The notes under the pieces were generated by a model, which searched no databases, was not told where the DNA came from, and saw nothing but the letters and a program-made list of their open reading frames with translations. Source: Micromonospora luteifusca (GTDB lineage Bacteria; Actinomycetota; Actinomycetes; Mycobacteriales; Micromonosporaceae). From it: a stretch of DNA of 64,000 nt. Position numbers and translations under genes: made by a program. Every line of letters starts with the position of its first letter. The stretch's first letter is position 1. Where the stretch lies: the NCBI RefSeq assembly GCF_016907275.1, contig NZ_JAFBBP010000001.1, positions 6,748,001 to 6,812,000 of the forward strand. Reading direction: 5' to 3'. Positions 1-9,322 of the stretch are shown piece after piece.

Positions 1-1
1 G

Positions 2-1408
<1,407 letters not shown>

Positions 1409-1617
1409 GCGGGCCGGCGCGACGAGGTGAAGACGAGGACCCGCACGAGCCGGCGGAGTCCGCGAAACCCCGGGACGAGGACGACCATCCCGGCCCGATC
1501 CTGGCGCCGCCGACCGCGAACCCCCGCAGGACGCGGGTGCCCGCGGGGGGCCTGCATCCGAAGACCGACCAGGAGGACCCGGAGACGTCCGGGCCGTCGC
1601 CTGCGAGAGGAGACCCG

Positions 1618-1968
1618 ATGGTACGCGAAGCGCGGCTCGACCCCGAGGTGGAAGTGCTCTGGGAGGACTTCCACGCCGAGGTCAACGTCCCGTCGGAGCA
1701 GCTGCGGACGTGGCTGCTGACCCGAGGCTCCGGGGAGAATTCGTTCGGCCCGAACCCGAACCTCGACCTGCCCCAGCCGGGCCGGGAGATTCTCAAGGTG
1801 CTGAACAAACGCAAGGTCGACCTCACCCCGGAGGACATCGAGGTGATGCGGGAAGCGGTCGAGCGGATCCGCGAGCTGATGGACGCCAAGCCGTCGCGCG
1901 GCAACGCCGACGACACGTGGCGGCACTCGCTGCTCGACCTCGGGCACGACCCGCTGGTCGAACGCTGA
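1618..1968 (+). CDS. DUF3140 family protein
   Basis: A 116-residue acidic protein of unknown function matching the DUF3140 family of actinobacteria; key stretches are EVEVLWEDFHAEVN and KVLNKRKVDLTPEDIEVM. The same frame is open back to an ATG at 1405 overlapping the Clp stop, which would add 71 proline- and acid-rich residues. I chose the ATG at 1618 because GAGAGGAG stands at normal ribosome-binding distance before it and because DUF3140 proteins are about this long. Translation coupled from the Clp gene at 1405 remains possible. Adjacency suggests co-expression with the unfoldase but says nothing firm on function. Confidence 0.75.
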   Translation: MVREARLDPEVEVLWEDFHAEVNVPSEQLRTWLLTRGSGENSFGPNPNLDLPQPGREILKVLNKRKVDLTPEDIEVMREAVERIRELMDAKPSRGNADDTWRHSLLDLGHDPLVER

Positions 1969-1983
1969 ACGGTGTCACGCGCA

Positions 1984-2014
1984 ACGGTGCCGTCCCCGCC
2001 GGGGACGGCACCGT
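1984..2014. terminator. Bidirectional intrinsic terminator hairpin
   Basis: A perfect 14-bp stem (ACGGTGCCGTCCCC and its complement) with a 3-base GCC loop sits between the convergent ends of the DUF3140 gene and the small minus-strand gene. There is no long T run, as is common in high-GC actinobacteria. Confidence 0.8.
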
Positions 2015-2023
2015 CGCCTTCGG

Positions 2024-2269
2024 CTACTGGCCCCGGTTGGGCTCCAAGCTGGCGATGGTCAGCCCCGCCGCGTCGGCGGCGGCATCGCGTTCGGCGCGGG
2101 TCTGGTCCTCCCGGGTGAGCAGATTCGCGTACTCGGTGACGTCGGCCGGGTCGGGCACCGTCGGCAGGCGGCGCAGGAACGCCTCCACCTCACGGGTGGC
2201 GGCGGTGTGCGCGGCGGCCGCCTGGCGCAGCAGCTCCCGGTCGTCGGCGGGCGGGTAGAGATCGGTCAT
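2024..2269 (-). CDS. Small hypothetical protein
   Basis: An 81-residue, alanine- and charge-rich, probably helical protein (MTDLYPPADDRELLRQ at the start) with no signal peptide or membrane segment. I do not recognise the family. Its support is the actinobacterial codon pattern, an ATG start and its position directly after a strong hairpin terminator. It lies downstream of the LysR gene on the same strand, 60 bases away, and may be co-transcribed with it. Confidence 0.6.
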   Translation of the reverse strand: MTDLYPPADDRELLRQAAAAHTAATREVEAFLRRLPTVPDPADVTEYANLLTREDQTRAERDAAADAAGLTIASLEPNRGQ

Positions 2270-2329
2270 GTTCGCCAGATACCCGGACAGCGGCGGTTCG
2301 CACCGCCACCGGCCGGGAATACCTCCCGC

Positions 2330-3310
2330 TCAGCCCGGTCGGACCCCGCTGGGCTGCCGGACGCCGAAACCCGGGTTGCGGGGCAGCCAGGCCAGGTACG
2401 CGGGATGCGGGGCCAACGAGTCGACGTACGCCGCCTTGGCCGTCTCCAACACCAGCTCGGCCTCCCGGGCGGCGGGGGAGTCCGGATGCCAGCCGAGCAG
2501 GAGCCGCCAGCGCAGCGGTATGCCGGCGAGTCGACGGGTGACCAACCCGGCCACCGGGCGGAACGTCGCCTGGCACAGCGCCACCGCCACGCCGGCGTCC
2601 ACCAGGTCGACGCAACCACGGATGTCGGTCTCGTACACCTTTCGAGGGGTGAAGCCGGCGCGCGCGCAGGCGGCGGCGAAGCAGTCGCTGAAGCAGCCGT
2701 CGCCCGGCGCGGCCACCCACTGCTCGTGGCGCAGGTCCCCCAGGCGCACCTCGTCGTGTGCCGCGAGGGGGTGCGTCTCCGGCAGCAGCACCAGCACCGG
2801 GTCGACGGCCACCTCCTGCCAGCTCAACCCGAACCCGGCCGACGGGCTGGCGTCGCCGCACACACCGGTGAGCGCGAAGTCCAGTCGGCCGCCGGCCACC
2901 AACTGCGCCAGCTCGTCGACCGACCAGGAGGCCAACGTGGTGATCTGGGCGGGGGGTTGCTCGGCCGCCAACCGGTGCACCATCCGGCCCAGGATCGGGC
3001 TGTTCACCCCACCGAGCCGGTAGCAGGGTGGGGCGTCACCGGACCCGGCCAGGCGCGCCGCCTCGTCCTGCAGCCCCTTCATCGCCGGCAGCAGCACCCG
3101 GGCCCGAGCCAGCACCAGCTCACCGAGTGCGGTGGGCCGGGCTCCGCGCCGGTCCCGGTCGAACAGCGGGCCGCCCAGCGTCCGCTCGATGCGCTGGAGC
3201 TGGGCGGTGAGCGCCGGCTGGGCCAGGCCGAGCGCCGACGCCGCTTTTGTCACACTCCCCGTCTCCGCGATCGCGCAGACCACCCGCAGGTGACGCAGCT
3301 CCAGGTTCAT
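2330..3310 (-). CDS. LysR family transcriptional regulator
   Basis: A 326-residue LysR-type regulator. The N-terminal winged helix-turn-helix occupies about residues 1-60 (MNLELRHLRVVCAIAETGS, then AASALGLAQPALTAQLQRIE), followed by the linker helix and a periplasmic-binding-protein-like effector domain from about residue 90. The C-terminus has an extra 40 or so residues. The effector is unknown. No obvious divergently transcribed target is adjacent, since the next gene upstream (hemerythrin domain) runs in the same direction, so its regulon cannot be inferred from context. Confidence 0.92.
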   Translation of the reverse strand: MNLELRHLRVVCAIAETGSVTKAASALGLAQPALTAQLQRIERTLGGPLFDRDRRGARPTALGELVLARARVLLPAMKGLQDEAARLAGSGDAPPCYRLGGVNSPILGRMVHRLAAEQPPAQITTLASWSVDELAQLVAGGRLDFALTGVCGDASPSAGFGLSWQEVAVDPVLVLLPETHPLAAHDEVRLGDLRHEQWVAAPGDGCFSDCFAAACARAGFTPRKVYETDIRGCVDLVDAGVAVALCQATFRPVAGLVTRRLAGIPLRWRLLLGWHPDSPAAREAELVLETAKAAYVDSLAPHPAYLAWLPRNPGFGVRQPSGVRPG

Positions 3311-3396
3311 AGGGTGACGGTAGGACTACGCGTCAGCCGGCGGAATAGCCCAAGTGGATTGGTGATGATGAATGCACTGGCGGCCGTCGCCGCCCC

Positions 3397-3999
3397 TCAG
3401 TCCCGAGGTGGCTCCGGCAGGTCCGCCAGATACGTCGGCCGGCGGGTCACCGCGTCGAGCACCTTGTCCACCACCCCGACCGCCGGCTCCACGATCCGGT
3501 TCCACGGAGGGGTGGCCGGAGTGCCCGGGTGCGGTCGGGTCGGTGCCGCCTCCTCGGCGATCTCCAACCGGTTGCCGAGCCGGATCAGCTCCTCCTCGGT
3601 CGCGACCGTCCGCAGCTCGGTGACGAGCGAGCCCACCCCGGCGACGTGCCGACGCACCCGCTCGGCCACTTCGGTGAGCGCCTCGTCGGTCAACCCCTTC
3701 AGTGCGTTGAGCAGGCTGGCGTCGGCGTTGATCTCAGCATCCACCCGTTCGGAGGCGTGCGGCAGCGCGGCCCGTACCGCCGGCAGCAGGTACTGCTCCT
3801 CGGCCGACAGGTGTCGCGACAGCGCGGCGGTGAGCACCGGCAACCCTTCCTGCCCGGTGGCGTCCGGACCGGCCAACTGCTCCAGCAGCGCCAGCAGTTG
3901 GCGGTGCTCCCGGTCGACGATGTCGGCGATGTTGCGGCCACCGGGGCGGAAGCCCTCCTCGGGCGCGGGCGGCAGTGGCGGCAGGGGAACGGCGGACAT
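3397..3999 (-). CDS. Hemerythrin-domain protein
   Basis: A 200-residue cytoplasmic protein with a hemerythrin/HHE-like four-helix domain that would bind a di-iron centre for oxygen, NO or redox sensing. Candidate ligands are His in DIVDREHRQLLALLEQL, the HLSAEEQYLLPAV helix and later Glu/His residues (RVRRHVAGVGSLVTEL). The C-terminal 50 residues are proline-rich and less conserved. The frame is open further upstream, but the ATG at 3999 has AGGAGG at ideal spacing and directly precedes the conserved domain. It is divergent from the M20 peptidase gene. Confidence 0.8.
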   Translation of the reverse strand: MSAVPLPPLPPAPEEGFRPGGRNIADIVDREHRQLLALLEQLAGPDATGQEGLPVLTAALSRHLSAEEQYLLPAVRAALPHASERVDAEINADASLLNALKGLTDEALTEVAERVRRHVAGVGSLVTELRTVATEEELIRLGNRLEIAEEAAPTRPHPGTPATPPWNRIVEPAVGVVDKVLDAVTRRPTYLADLPEPPRD

Positions 4000-4182
4000 G
4001 ATGCCCTCCTCGACTGGCGGGCGTAAGCGCCGGCAGGGATGTGCGGTCACGGGCGGCGGTACCCGAACGCGTTCCCGGCGAAACCGGGCCTGTCGATGCG
4101 TCGCCCTGCGGCTGCCGGCGCGCCGGGCCGTCCGCACCGGTGCGCCGGGCGGCCGGCCAGCTCCGGCTGGTATGAAGAGCCG

Positions 4183-5511
4183 ATGACGAGCGATGCGGCC
4201 TCCGGACGACCCGACCCCACCGCAGAGGTCGTGGACCTCTGCCGCGACCTGCTACGTATCGACACCACCAACACGGGAGACAACGACACCAGCGTCGGCG
4301 AACGCCGCGCCGCCGAGTACGTGGCGGAGAAGCTCGCCGAGGTCGGCGTGGAGTCCGTCCTGCACGAGTCCGCGCCGGGTCGGGCGAACGTGGTGGCCCG
4401 CATCCCGGGCACCGACCCGAGCCGTGGCGCTCTGCTCGTGCACGGTCACCTGGACGTGGTGCCCGCCGACGCCGACGAGTGGTCGGTGCACCCGTTCTCC
4501 GGCGAGCTGCGCGACGGCTACCTGTGGGGCCGGGGCGCGATCGACATGAAGGACTTCGACGCGATGGTGCTCGCCGTGGTGCGGCACTGGCAGCGCACCG
4601 GCGTACGACCCCCACGCGACATCGTGCTCGCGTACACCGCCGACGAGGAGGCGGGCAGCGACTACGGCGCACGGTTCCTCGTGGAGCACCACCGTGACCT
4701 CTTCGACGACTGCACCGAGGCGATCGGCGAGGTCGGCGGCTTCTCGTACTCGGTCAACGACAGCCAGCGGCTCTACCTCATCGAGACCGCCGAGAAGGGC
4801 ATCGACTGGCTGCGGCTGCACGCCAAGGGCCGCCCCGGGCACGGCTCGATGATGCACGACGACAACGCGGTCACCGCACTCGCCGAGGCGGTCGCCCGGA
4901 TCGGCCAGCACCGCTTCCCGGTGGTGGTCACCGACACCGTCCGGGCCTTCCTGACCGAGGTCTCCGACGTGCTCGGCATCGAGTTGGACCCGGACGACCC
5001 GGAGACGGCCATCGCCAAACTCGGCCCGATCGCCAACATCATCGGCGCGACCATCCGCAACACCGCCAACCCGACCCGGTTGAGCGCCGGCTACAAGGAC
5101 AACGTCATCCCCGGCCGGGCCACCGCCACCATCGACTGCCGCAGCCTGCCCGGCCAATCCGAGCTGCTGGAGCGGCAACTGCGCGAGCTGGTCGGCCCGG
5201 ACATCGCGATCGAGTACGTCCAGCGGCAGCCGGCGCTGGAGACCACCTTCGACGGTGACCTGGTCGAAGCCATGTCAGCGGCCCTGCGAGCGGAGGACCC
5301 GGGGGCGCGGCCGGTGCCGTACATGCTCTCCGGCGGCACCGACGCGAAAGCGTTCTCACAGCTGGGCATCCGTTGCTTCGGGTTCGCCCCGCTTCGGCTG
5401 CCCGCCGACCTGAACTTCTCGGCGTTGTTCCACGGCATCGACGAGCGCGTTCCGGTGGACGGACTACAGTTCGGCGTGCGGGTTCTCGACCGGTTCCTCC
5501 GCACCTGCTAG
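4183..5511 (+). CDS. M20 family metallopeptidase (ArgE/DapE/CPG2-like)
   Basis: A 442-residue zinc-dependent amidohydrolase/dipeptidase. Metal and catalytic motifs are in place: LLVHGHLDVVPAD (first His and nearby Asp), GRGAIDMKDFDAMVLA (bridging Asp), YTADEEAGSDYGARFL (catalytic Glu pair) and the C-terminal LFHGIDERVPVD (His). The dimerisation domain lies between about residues 205 and 330 (GRPGHGSMMH). The substrate is probably an N-acylated amino acid or dipeptide and cannot be narrowed from sequence. The ATG at 4183 was preferred over an upstream in-frame start because residues before it look non-conserved. Confidence 0.92.
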   Translation: MTSDAASGRPDPTAEVVDLCRDLLRIDTTNTGDNDTSVGERRAAEYVAEKLAEVGVESVLHESAPGRANVVARIPGTDPSRGALLVHGHLDVVPADADEWSVHPFSGELRDGYLWGRGAIDMKDFDAMVLAVVRHWQRTGVRPPRDIVLAYTADEEAGSDYGARFLVEHHRDLFDDCTEAIGEVGGFSYSVNDSQRLYLIETAEKGIDWLRLHAKGRPGHGSMMHDDNAVTALAEAVARIGQHRFPVVVTDTVRAFLTEVSDVLGIELDPDDPETAIAKLGPIANIIGATIRNTANPTRLSAGYKDNVIPGRATATIDCRSLPGQSELLERQLRELVGPDIAIEYVQRQPALETTFDGDLVEAMSAALRAEDPGARPVPYMLSGGTDAKAFSQLGIRCFGFAPLRLPADLNFSALFHGIDERVPVDGLQFGVRVLDRFLRTC

Positions 5512-5567
5512 CCGGTCCGGCAGAATGCCGCCGGCGCAACCTCCCCAACGTGAAGGGACTGCCCCAC

Positions 5568-6230
5568 ATGACCGACCAGCACGGTGAGCTGGACGCCGCT
5601 CTCGAGCGGGTGATCGAAGCGGCCCGCCACCACCTGGCCGCCGTACGCGCCGCACAGGGCCGTGTCGACGACGACGACGTCTGGCAGGCGTACGTGGCGT
5701 TGAACAACGCCTCCTTCGCCTACGACGAGCGGTTGCTCGACGCCTTCGGTGAGGTGACGCCGTGGGATGTCGACTCGATCGACCCGGACGAAGCCGACGA
5801 GCGTTTCGGCGGCGCCGAGGGTGCCGACGCCAGCGACCCGCACCCACGGGTGATCTCGGTGCGGCAGCGCCGTGACTACCGGGTGCCGAGCGTGGCCGCG
5901 CTGCTGCGGGTCGCCGAGGTGGCCCGCCGCGAGGGCACCCCGGAGGACGACGAGCCGGCACCGGTGGAGGGAGTCGGCGAGGCGGTGCTGGAGCTGCTGC
6001 AGAGCGGCGACGGCTCGCTCGGTGCGCTGGACGTCCCCGAGCTGGAACCGCTCGACGGGGTGGTCATGGTCAGCGAGGTGGGCACCCCGGTCGACCTGGA
6101 GTCGTTCGACGACGACGACGCGGTCGGCCCGTTCCAGCCTGCGGCCGACGACCGGCTGGTCGGCCGGCTCGACGAGCACCCGTTCCTGGAGCTCGACGAC
6201 GACCACGACCACGCCGGGCACCAGCACTAG
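5568..6230 (+). CDS. Conserved acidic hypothetical protein
   Basis: A 220-residue, very acidic, soluble protein of no recognised domain. It has a helical N-terminal third (LDAALERVIEAARHHLAAVR), a middle part with RRDYRVPSVAALLRVAEVAR, and a His/Asp-rich tail ending in DDDHDHAGHQH that could bind metal. Its ATG is 56 bases after the M20 peptidase stop and is preceded by a GAAGGGA ribosome-binding site, so an operon is likely. A strong hairpin terminates the unit. Confidence 0.75.
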   Translation: MTDQHGELDAALERVIEAARHHLAAVRAAQGRVDDDDVWQAYVALNNASFAYDERLLDAFGEVTPWDVDSIDPDEADERFGGAEGADASDPHPRVISVRQRRDYRVPSVAALLRVAEVARREGTPEDDEPAPVEGVGEAVLELLQSGDGSLGALDVPELEPLDGVVMVSEVGTPVDLESFDDDDAVGPFQPAADDRLVGRLDEHPFLELDDDHDHAGHQH

Positions 6231-6240
6231 GCAGTGCGAC

Positions 6241-6267
6241 GCCCGGGGCCCCGCGCGGGCCCCGGGC
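6241..6267. terminator. Intrinsic terminator hairpin
   Basis: A perfect 11-bp GC stem (GCCCGGGGCCC) with a CGCGC loop lies between the convergent ends of the acidic hypothetical gene and the DUF5703-like gene; it would serve both strands. Confidence 0.8.
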
Positions 6268-6276
6268 GAACGGCCC

Positions 6277-6468
6277 TCAGTACGACAGACCCGGCTGCGG
6301 CTGGTTGACCCGCCGACGACGCAGCACCACCTGGCGCGTGCCGTCCCGGTACAACCGCACCCGGGCCAACTCCCACCCGGAGAACTCCGCCTGGATCGCC
6401 AACTGCGCCGCGGCGGTCAACCGGTCGACGTTCGGCGGCAGCCGTAGCGGCGCGTATTCGTAGTCCAT
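6277..6468 (-). CDS. Small DUF5703-like protein
   Basis: A 63-residue basic protein starting MDYEYAPLRLPPNVDRLTAA and containing GWELARVRLYRDGTRQVVLR. The pattern matches short actinobacterial proteins annotated as DUF5703; function is unknown. The frame is open further upstream, but the conserved family begins at this Met. It ends close to a strong bidirectional hairpin. Confidence 0.7.
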   Translation of the reverse strand: MDYEYAPLRLPPNVDRLTAAAQLAIQAEFSGWELARVRLYRDGTRQVVLRRRRVNQPQPGLSY

Positions 6469-6587
6469 ACACCCATGCTGCCCAGCCCAGCGGCCGTTCG
6501 CCACCCCCTCGGGGGTGACCAACACCGCTGCCGTGGGTGGTTCGTGCCGACCTGTGCGCGCCCGCGTGGTCTCTGCCGCCCGGGGCG

Positions 6588-7406
6588 TCAGCTGGTCGGG
6601 ACGTTGACCGTGAGCAGGGCTGTCAGCGCCGGCGCGGCCAGGGCGACCGCCCGGACCCCGCCCGGGTCGACCACCAGCCCCCACGACGGGTCCGGCCAGT
6701 CCTCGAGCAGTTCGGCGCAGGGCAGCGCGACGAACGGCACGCCGTCCCCGGCGAACGCGGCGAGGGCACCGGGAGAGGTGAAGACCGGCAGCAGCGGCGC
6801 GCCGGTGGCATCACCGACCACCGTCCATGGGAAGTCGGCGTCGGCCGCCGGCGCCCCGGCCAGCGGGACGCACACGGTGGCGCCGGCCAGCGCCGCGAGG
6901 TAGCCGGGCAGGTCGCGTCGGTCAGCCGCCGCAGCGAGCGGACCCCCCACCGGCGCCTCGGCGGGCCGGGTGCCGGTCGGCTCGGCTGGCCGCCTCGCCG
7001 GGGCGGGTTGCTCGGCTGGCTGCCTCGGCGGCGCGGGTCGCTCGGCTGGCCGCCTCGGGGGCGCGGGTCGCTTGGCCGGCGGCACGGCACGGCAGGAGAG
7101 CGCACCCGGCCGGTCGGTGAGCACCTCGGCGGCGGTACGGGTCACGAACACGCTGAGGCGCTCCATCTGCTCCGGAGTGCGCGGTGCCTCGTACCACCAG
7201 CCCCCGCCGCCGGTCGGACGGTGCCAGCCGAGCGCGGCCAGGCGTGCCTCGTCGTGGCCCGGGCAGACCACCCGCACCGCGTCGCGGCGCACCAGCAGCC
7301 AGATCCTGCGCGGACCGGCGGAGAGCTCCAGGTCGGTGTCGCGGTCGCACCGGGCGACCGTGTTCCGCAGACGCGCGGCGATCTCCGGCCAGGTCGGCGA
7401 CGTCAC
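6588..7406 (-). CDS. Chaperone-like (TY-Chap/YbjN-type) and SseB-type fusion protein
   Basis: A 272-residue soluble protein with two domains joined by a repetitive Pro/Ala/Arg linker. Residues 1-95 (SPTWPEIAARLRNTVARC, then GGGGWWYEAPRTPEQMERL) resemble peptide-binding chaperone-like domains of the type III chaperone/YbjN superfamily. Residues 150-270 (ATVCVPLAGAP, then LPVFTSPGALAAFAGDG) resemble the SseB N-terminal domain. The linker at about 105-150 carries repeated RPAE and PAPP units. The GTG start overlaps the stop of the upstream YbaB-like gene in GTGA, so translation is coupled. The secretion-like neighbours suggest a chaperone or adaptor role; that is inference. Confidence 0.65.
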   Translation of the reverse strand: MTSPTWPEIAARLRNTVARCDRDTDLELSAGPRRIWLLVRRDAVRVVCPGHDEARLAALGWHRPTGGGGWWYEAPRTPEQMERLSVFVTRTAAEVLTDRPGALSCRAVPPAKRPAPPRRPAERPAPPRQPAEQPAPARRPAEPTGTRPAEAPVGGPLAAAADRRDLPGYLAALAGATVCVPLAGAPAADADFPWTVVGDATGAPLLPVFTSPGALAAFAGDGVPFVALPCAELLEDWPDPSWGLVVDPGGVRAVALAAPALTALLTVNVPTS

Positions 7407-7822
7407 GCCGGTGAACCCGGCAGACGGTCGTCCAGCCGCCCGAGCCGGGCGACGGTCTCCTCCAGGCGGCCCAGCGCCGAGAAGTCGCCGGGCTTGCCGA
7501 ACAGGTCGGTGAGGCCCGCGCCGAGCGCGACCTCCAACCCCTCGGTGTGCTCGTCGACGTGCTCGGTGGCTGCCACACGAGCCCGCCGGTACGCGTCGAG
7601 CACCAGCTCCGCCAGCCCCTCGGTGCCAGCGCGCAGGGCGACGGGCGTGACGGTGAGGCCGGTCAGCGCTCCGGTGGCGTCGACGGTCGCCGAGACCAGC
7701 CCGCTCTCGTCGGTCGCGGTGCCGGACAGCTCGGCCAGGTCGTCGCCCAGGCCCGCGAACCGGCGCTCGATGTCGGCGATCCGCCCGGCGAGCGCGTCGA
7801 ACGCGGACGACGGGTCAGTCAT
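7403..7822 (-). CDS. YbaB/EbfC family protein (EspL-like)
   Basis: A 139-residue protein of the YbaB/EbfC fold. The N-terminal helix (AFDALAGRIADIERRFAGL) is followed by a beta region with SATVDATGALTGLTVTPVAL and a second helix (LVLDAYRRARVAATEHV). YbaB proteins are small DNA-binding proteins, and the ESX-1 accessory protein EspL of mycobacteria is also a YbaB homologue. The ATG at 7822 has a strong GGGGGAGGA site. It is divergent from the EspC-like gene, which favours the EspL-type role over a nucleoid role, but that remains inference. Confidence 0.75.
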   Translation of the reverse strand: MTDPSSAFDALAGRIADIERRFAGLGDDLAELSGTATDESGLVSATVDATGALTGLTVTPVALRAGTEGLAELVLDAYRRARVAATEHVDEHTEGLEVALGAGLTDLFGKPGDFSALGRLEETVARLGRLDDRLPGSPA

Positions 7823-7920
7823 GAGAATCCTCCCCCGTGGATGGTGCCACCGGGCCGGGTGGTGCCCGGCAGCCGGGGAATCGTATCGTCGGTGCGCTCG
7901 ACTCATGGGGGAGGAACGGC
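7823..7920. promoter_or_regulatory. Divergent promoter region of the type VII-like locus
   Basis: This 98-bp gap separates the YbaB-like and EspC-like start codons. Both ends carry strong ribosome-binding sites (GGGGAGGA-like on each strand), so both promoters must lie within or overlap it. I could not assign -35/-10 boxes with confidence. Confidence 0.5.
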
Positions 7921-8253
7921 ATGCCACCGGACATCGAAGTCGACGTGCAGGCGGTCCGTCGATTGGAGACAGCCGCCAAGCAGGTCGCCAGCTCGCTCGC
8001 TGCGTTGGAGGGGCAGATCGTCTCGGCCGGTGACGTGCCGTCGGACGCCTTCGGCCACCTGCCGTTCGCCAGCGACCTGCTGCGCGAGAAGTACGCCGAG
8101 CAGGTCACCGGCGGTAAGGAGTTGTTCGGCGCGGCGAATGCCGCGTTCGGCCGGGTGGCCGGCGCGTTGGCCGACACGGTCGAGGCGTACGAGCGCAACG
8201 AGCAGGACCTCGACGACGGGTTCAAGGCCATCCAGTCGGGGCTGCCCGGATGA
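7921..8253 (+). CDS. EspC-like type VII secretion target
   Basis: A 110-residue helical-hairpin protein resembling the EspC/DUF2580 branch of WXG100-like type VII substrates. The first helix is at about 8-35 (VQAVRRLETAAKQVASSLAA) and a second long helix (FGRVAGALADTVEAYERNEQDL) ends in YERNEQD, close to the YxxxD/E secretion signal. There is no Sec signal peptide. The ATG has an adjacent GGGGGAGGAAC. It overlaps the next gene by 4 bases (ATGA), suggesting the two products are made, and possibly exported, together. Confidence 0.75.
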   Translation: MPPDIEVDVQAVRRLETAAKQVASSLAALEGQIVSAGDVPSDAFGHLPFASDLLREKYAEQVTGGKELFGAANAAFGRVAGALADTVEAYERNEQDLDDGFKAIQSGLPG

Positions 8254-9311
8254 GCGGGCCGGCCGGTAGCGCCGTCCAACTGTGGAACGGTCTCGACAGC
8301 GCGCTCTCCGGGGTGCAGGACGCGGTCGACAGTGTCTGCCGGACCCTGGCCTGGCCGCTCATCCAACTCGTCGACATGGTCGACGGTGAGCCCGCCGCCC
8401 TGCGTGCGAAGGCCGCCGAGTGGGACGCGCTCGCCACGCAGGTGCGTGAGCTGGCCGACGGGCACCGCGGCGTCCGCGAGGCCGCGCAGCCCGGGTGGCG
8501 CTCACCCGCCGGCGAGGCGTACGGCCAGCGGCTGGCCGAGGTCGAGCAGCAGATGCTCGACGTCGCCGAACAGTTCGCCGCGACCGCCGAGTACCTGCGG
8601 AGTGTCGCCGACGGTCTGCAGACCGTGCACGACGTGCTCGTCGACCTCTGCGTCGAGTTCGTGAACTTCCTGCTGGTGACGCTGGTGACGGCGTTGCTGA
8701 TGGCGCCGATCACCATGGGTGCGTCCTGGGCGGCCGGCCTGGGCGTCGCCGTGACCAGGGGCATGATCGTGCTCACCCGGATGCTGAAGGTCATCCGCCC
8801 GCTGGCGACACACCTGCAGAAGGTCATCCGCCTGCTGCAGCGGGTCATGCTGTATCTGCGCAAGCTGCGCAACCACCTCGACAAGCTCGTCGACATGCAG
8901 AAGAAGCTGCGCACCGGCCAGAAGTACGCCGACAAGCGGCACGCCGCCGGCAAGGCCGACAAGTGGCACCACAAGTTCCTCGACCCCAGCAAGGGCACGT
9001 ACAAGCTGGGCAAGTCGGGTTCGCCATTCGACATGGGCGCCCTCGACCGGGCCGCCGCGCTGCGGGCGCACGGCGTCGCCGACGGCGCCCGGGTGATCGC
9101 CCGGGACTGGGCGACCAACCTGCCGTGGAACGTGCCGAACTCAGTCGTCCACGGCGTCACCTGGGGCACGGTCGCCCTCACCAGTGGCCTGTCCGTTCCC
9201 GGCAGCGATCAGGTCAGCGACCAGGTCGACCAGGCGGTGCAGGGCGGCGCCGACTGGATCGACCAGAATGTCTTCGGGCAACCGCCGGCCGGCCAGCCGG
9301 CGGGCCGCTAG
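8250..9311 (+). CDS. WXG100-domain protein with membrane segments (type VII substrate-like)
   Basis: A 353-residue protein. Residues 1-130 form a WXG100-like helical hairpin, with WRSPAGEAY as the W-x-G turn. A hydrophobic stretch of about 35 residues follows (FVNFLLVTLVTALLMAPITM, then alternating Gly/Ala), giving one or two membrane segments. Next come a long basic helical region (TRMLKVIRPLATHLQKVIRL) and a C-terminal 100 residues with KWHHKFLDPSKGTYKLGKSG. No catalytic motif was recognised. It resembles LXG/WXG-type exported proteins and could be a secreted pore-forming or cell-envelope protein. It is translationally coupled to the EspC-like gene. Confidence 0.7.
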   Translation: MSGPAGSAVQLWNGLDSALSGVQDAVDSVCRTLAWPLIQLVDMVDGEPAALRAKAAEWDALATQVRELADGHRGVREAAQPGWRSPAGEAYGQRLAEVEQQMLDVAEQFAATAEYLRSVADGLQTVHDVLVDLCVEFVNFLLVTLVTALLMAPITMGASWAAGLGVAVTRGMIVLTRMLKVIRPLATHLQKVIRLLQRVMLYLRKLRNHLDKLVDMQKKLRTGQKYADKRHAAGKADKWHHKFLDPSKGTYKLGKSGSPFDMGALDRAAALRAHGVADGARVIARDWATNLPWNVPNSVVHGVTWGTVALTSGLSVPGSDQVSDQVDQAVQGGADWIDQNVFGQPPAGQPAGR

Positions 9312-9322
9312 GGAGGCGCGTG

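Noticed and set aside
6970..7090. CRISPR-like repeats
   Set aside because: Units are in-frame coding repeats of a Pro-rich linker, without regular spacers.
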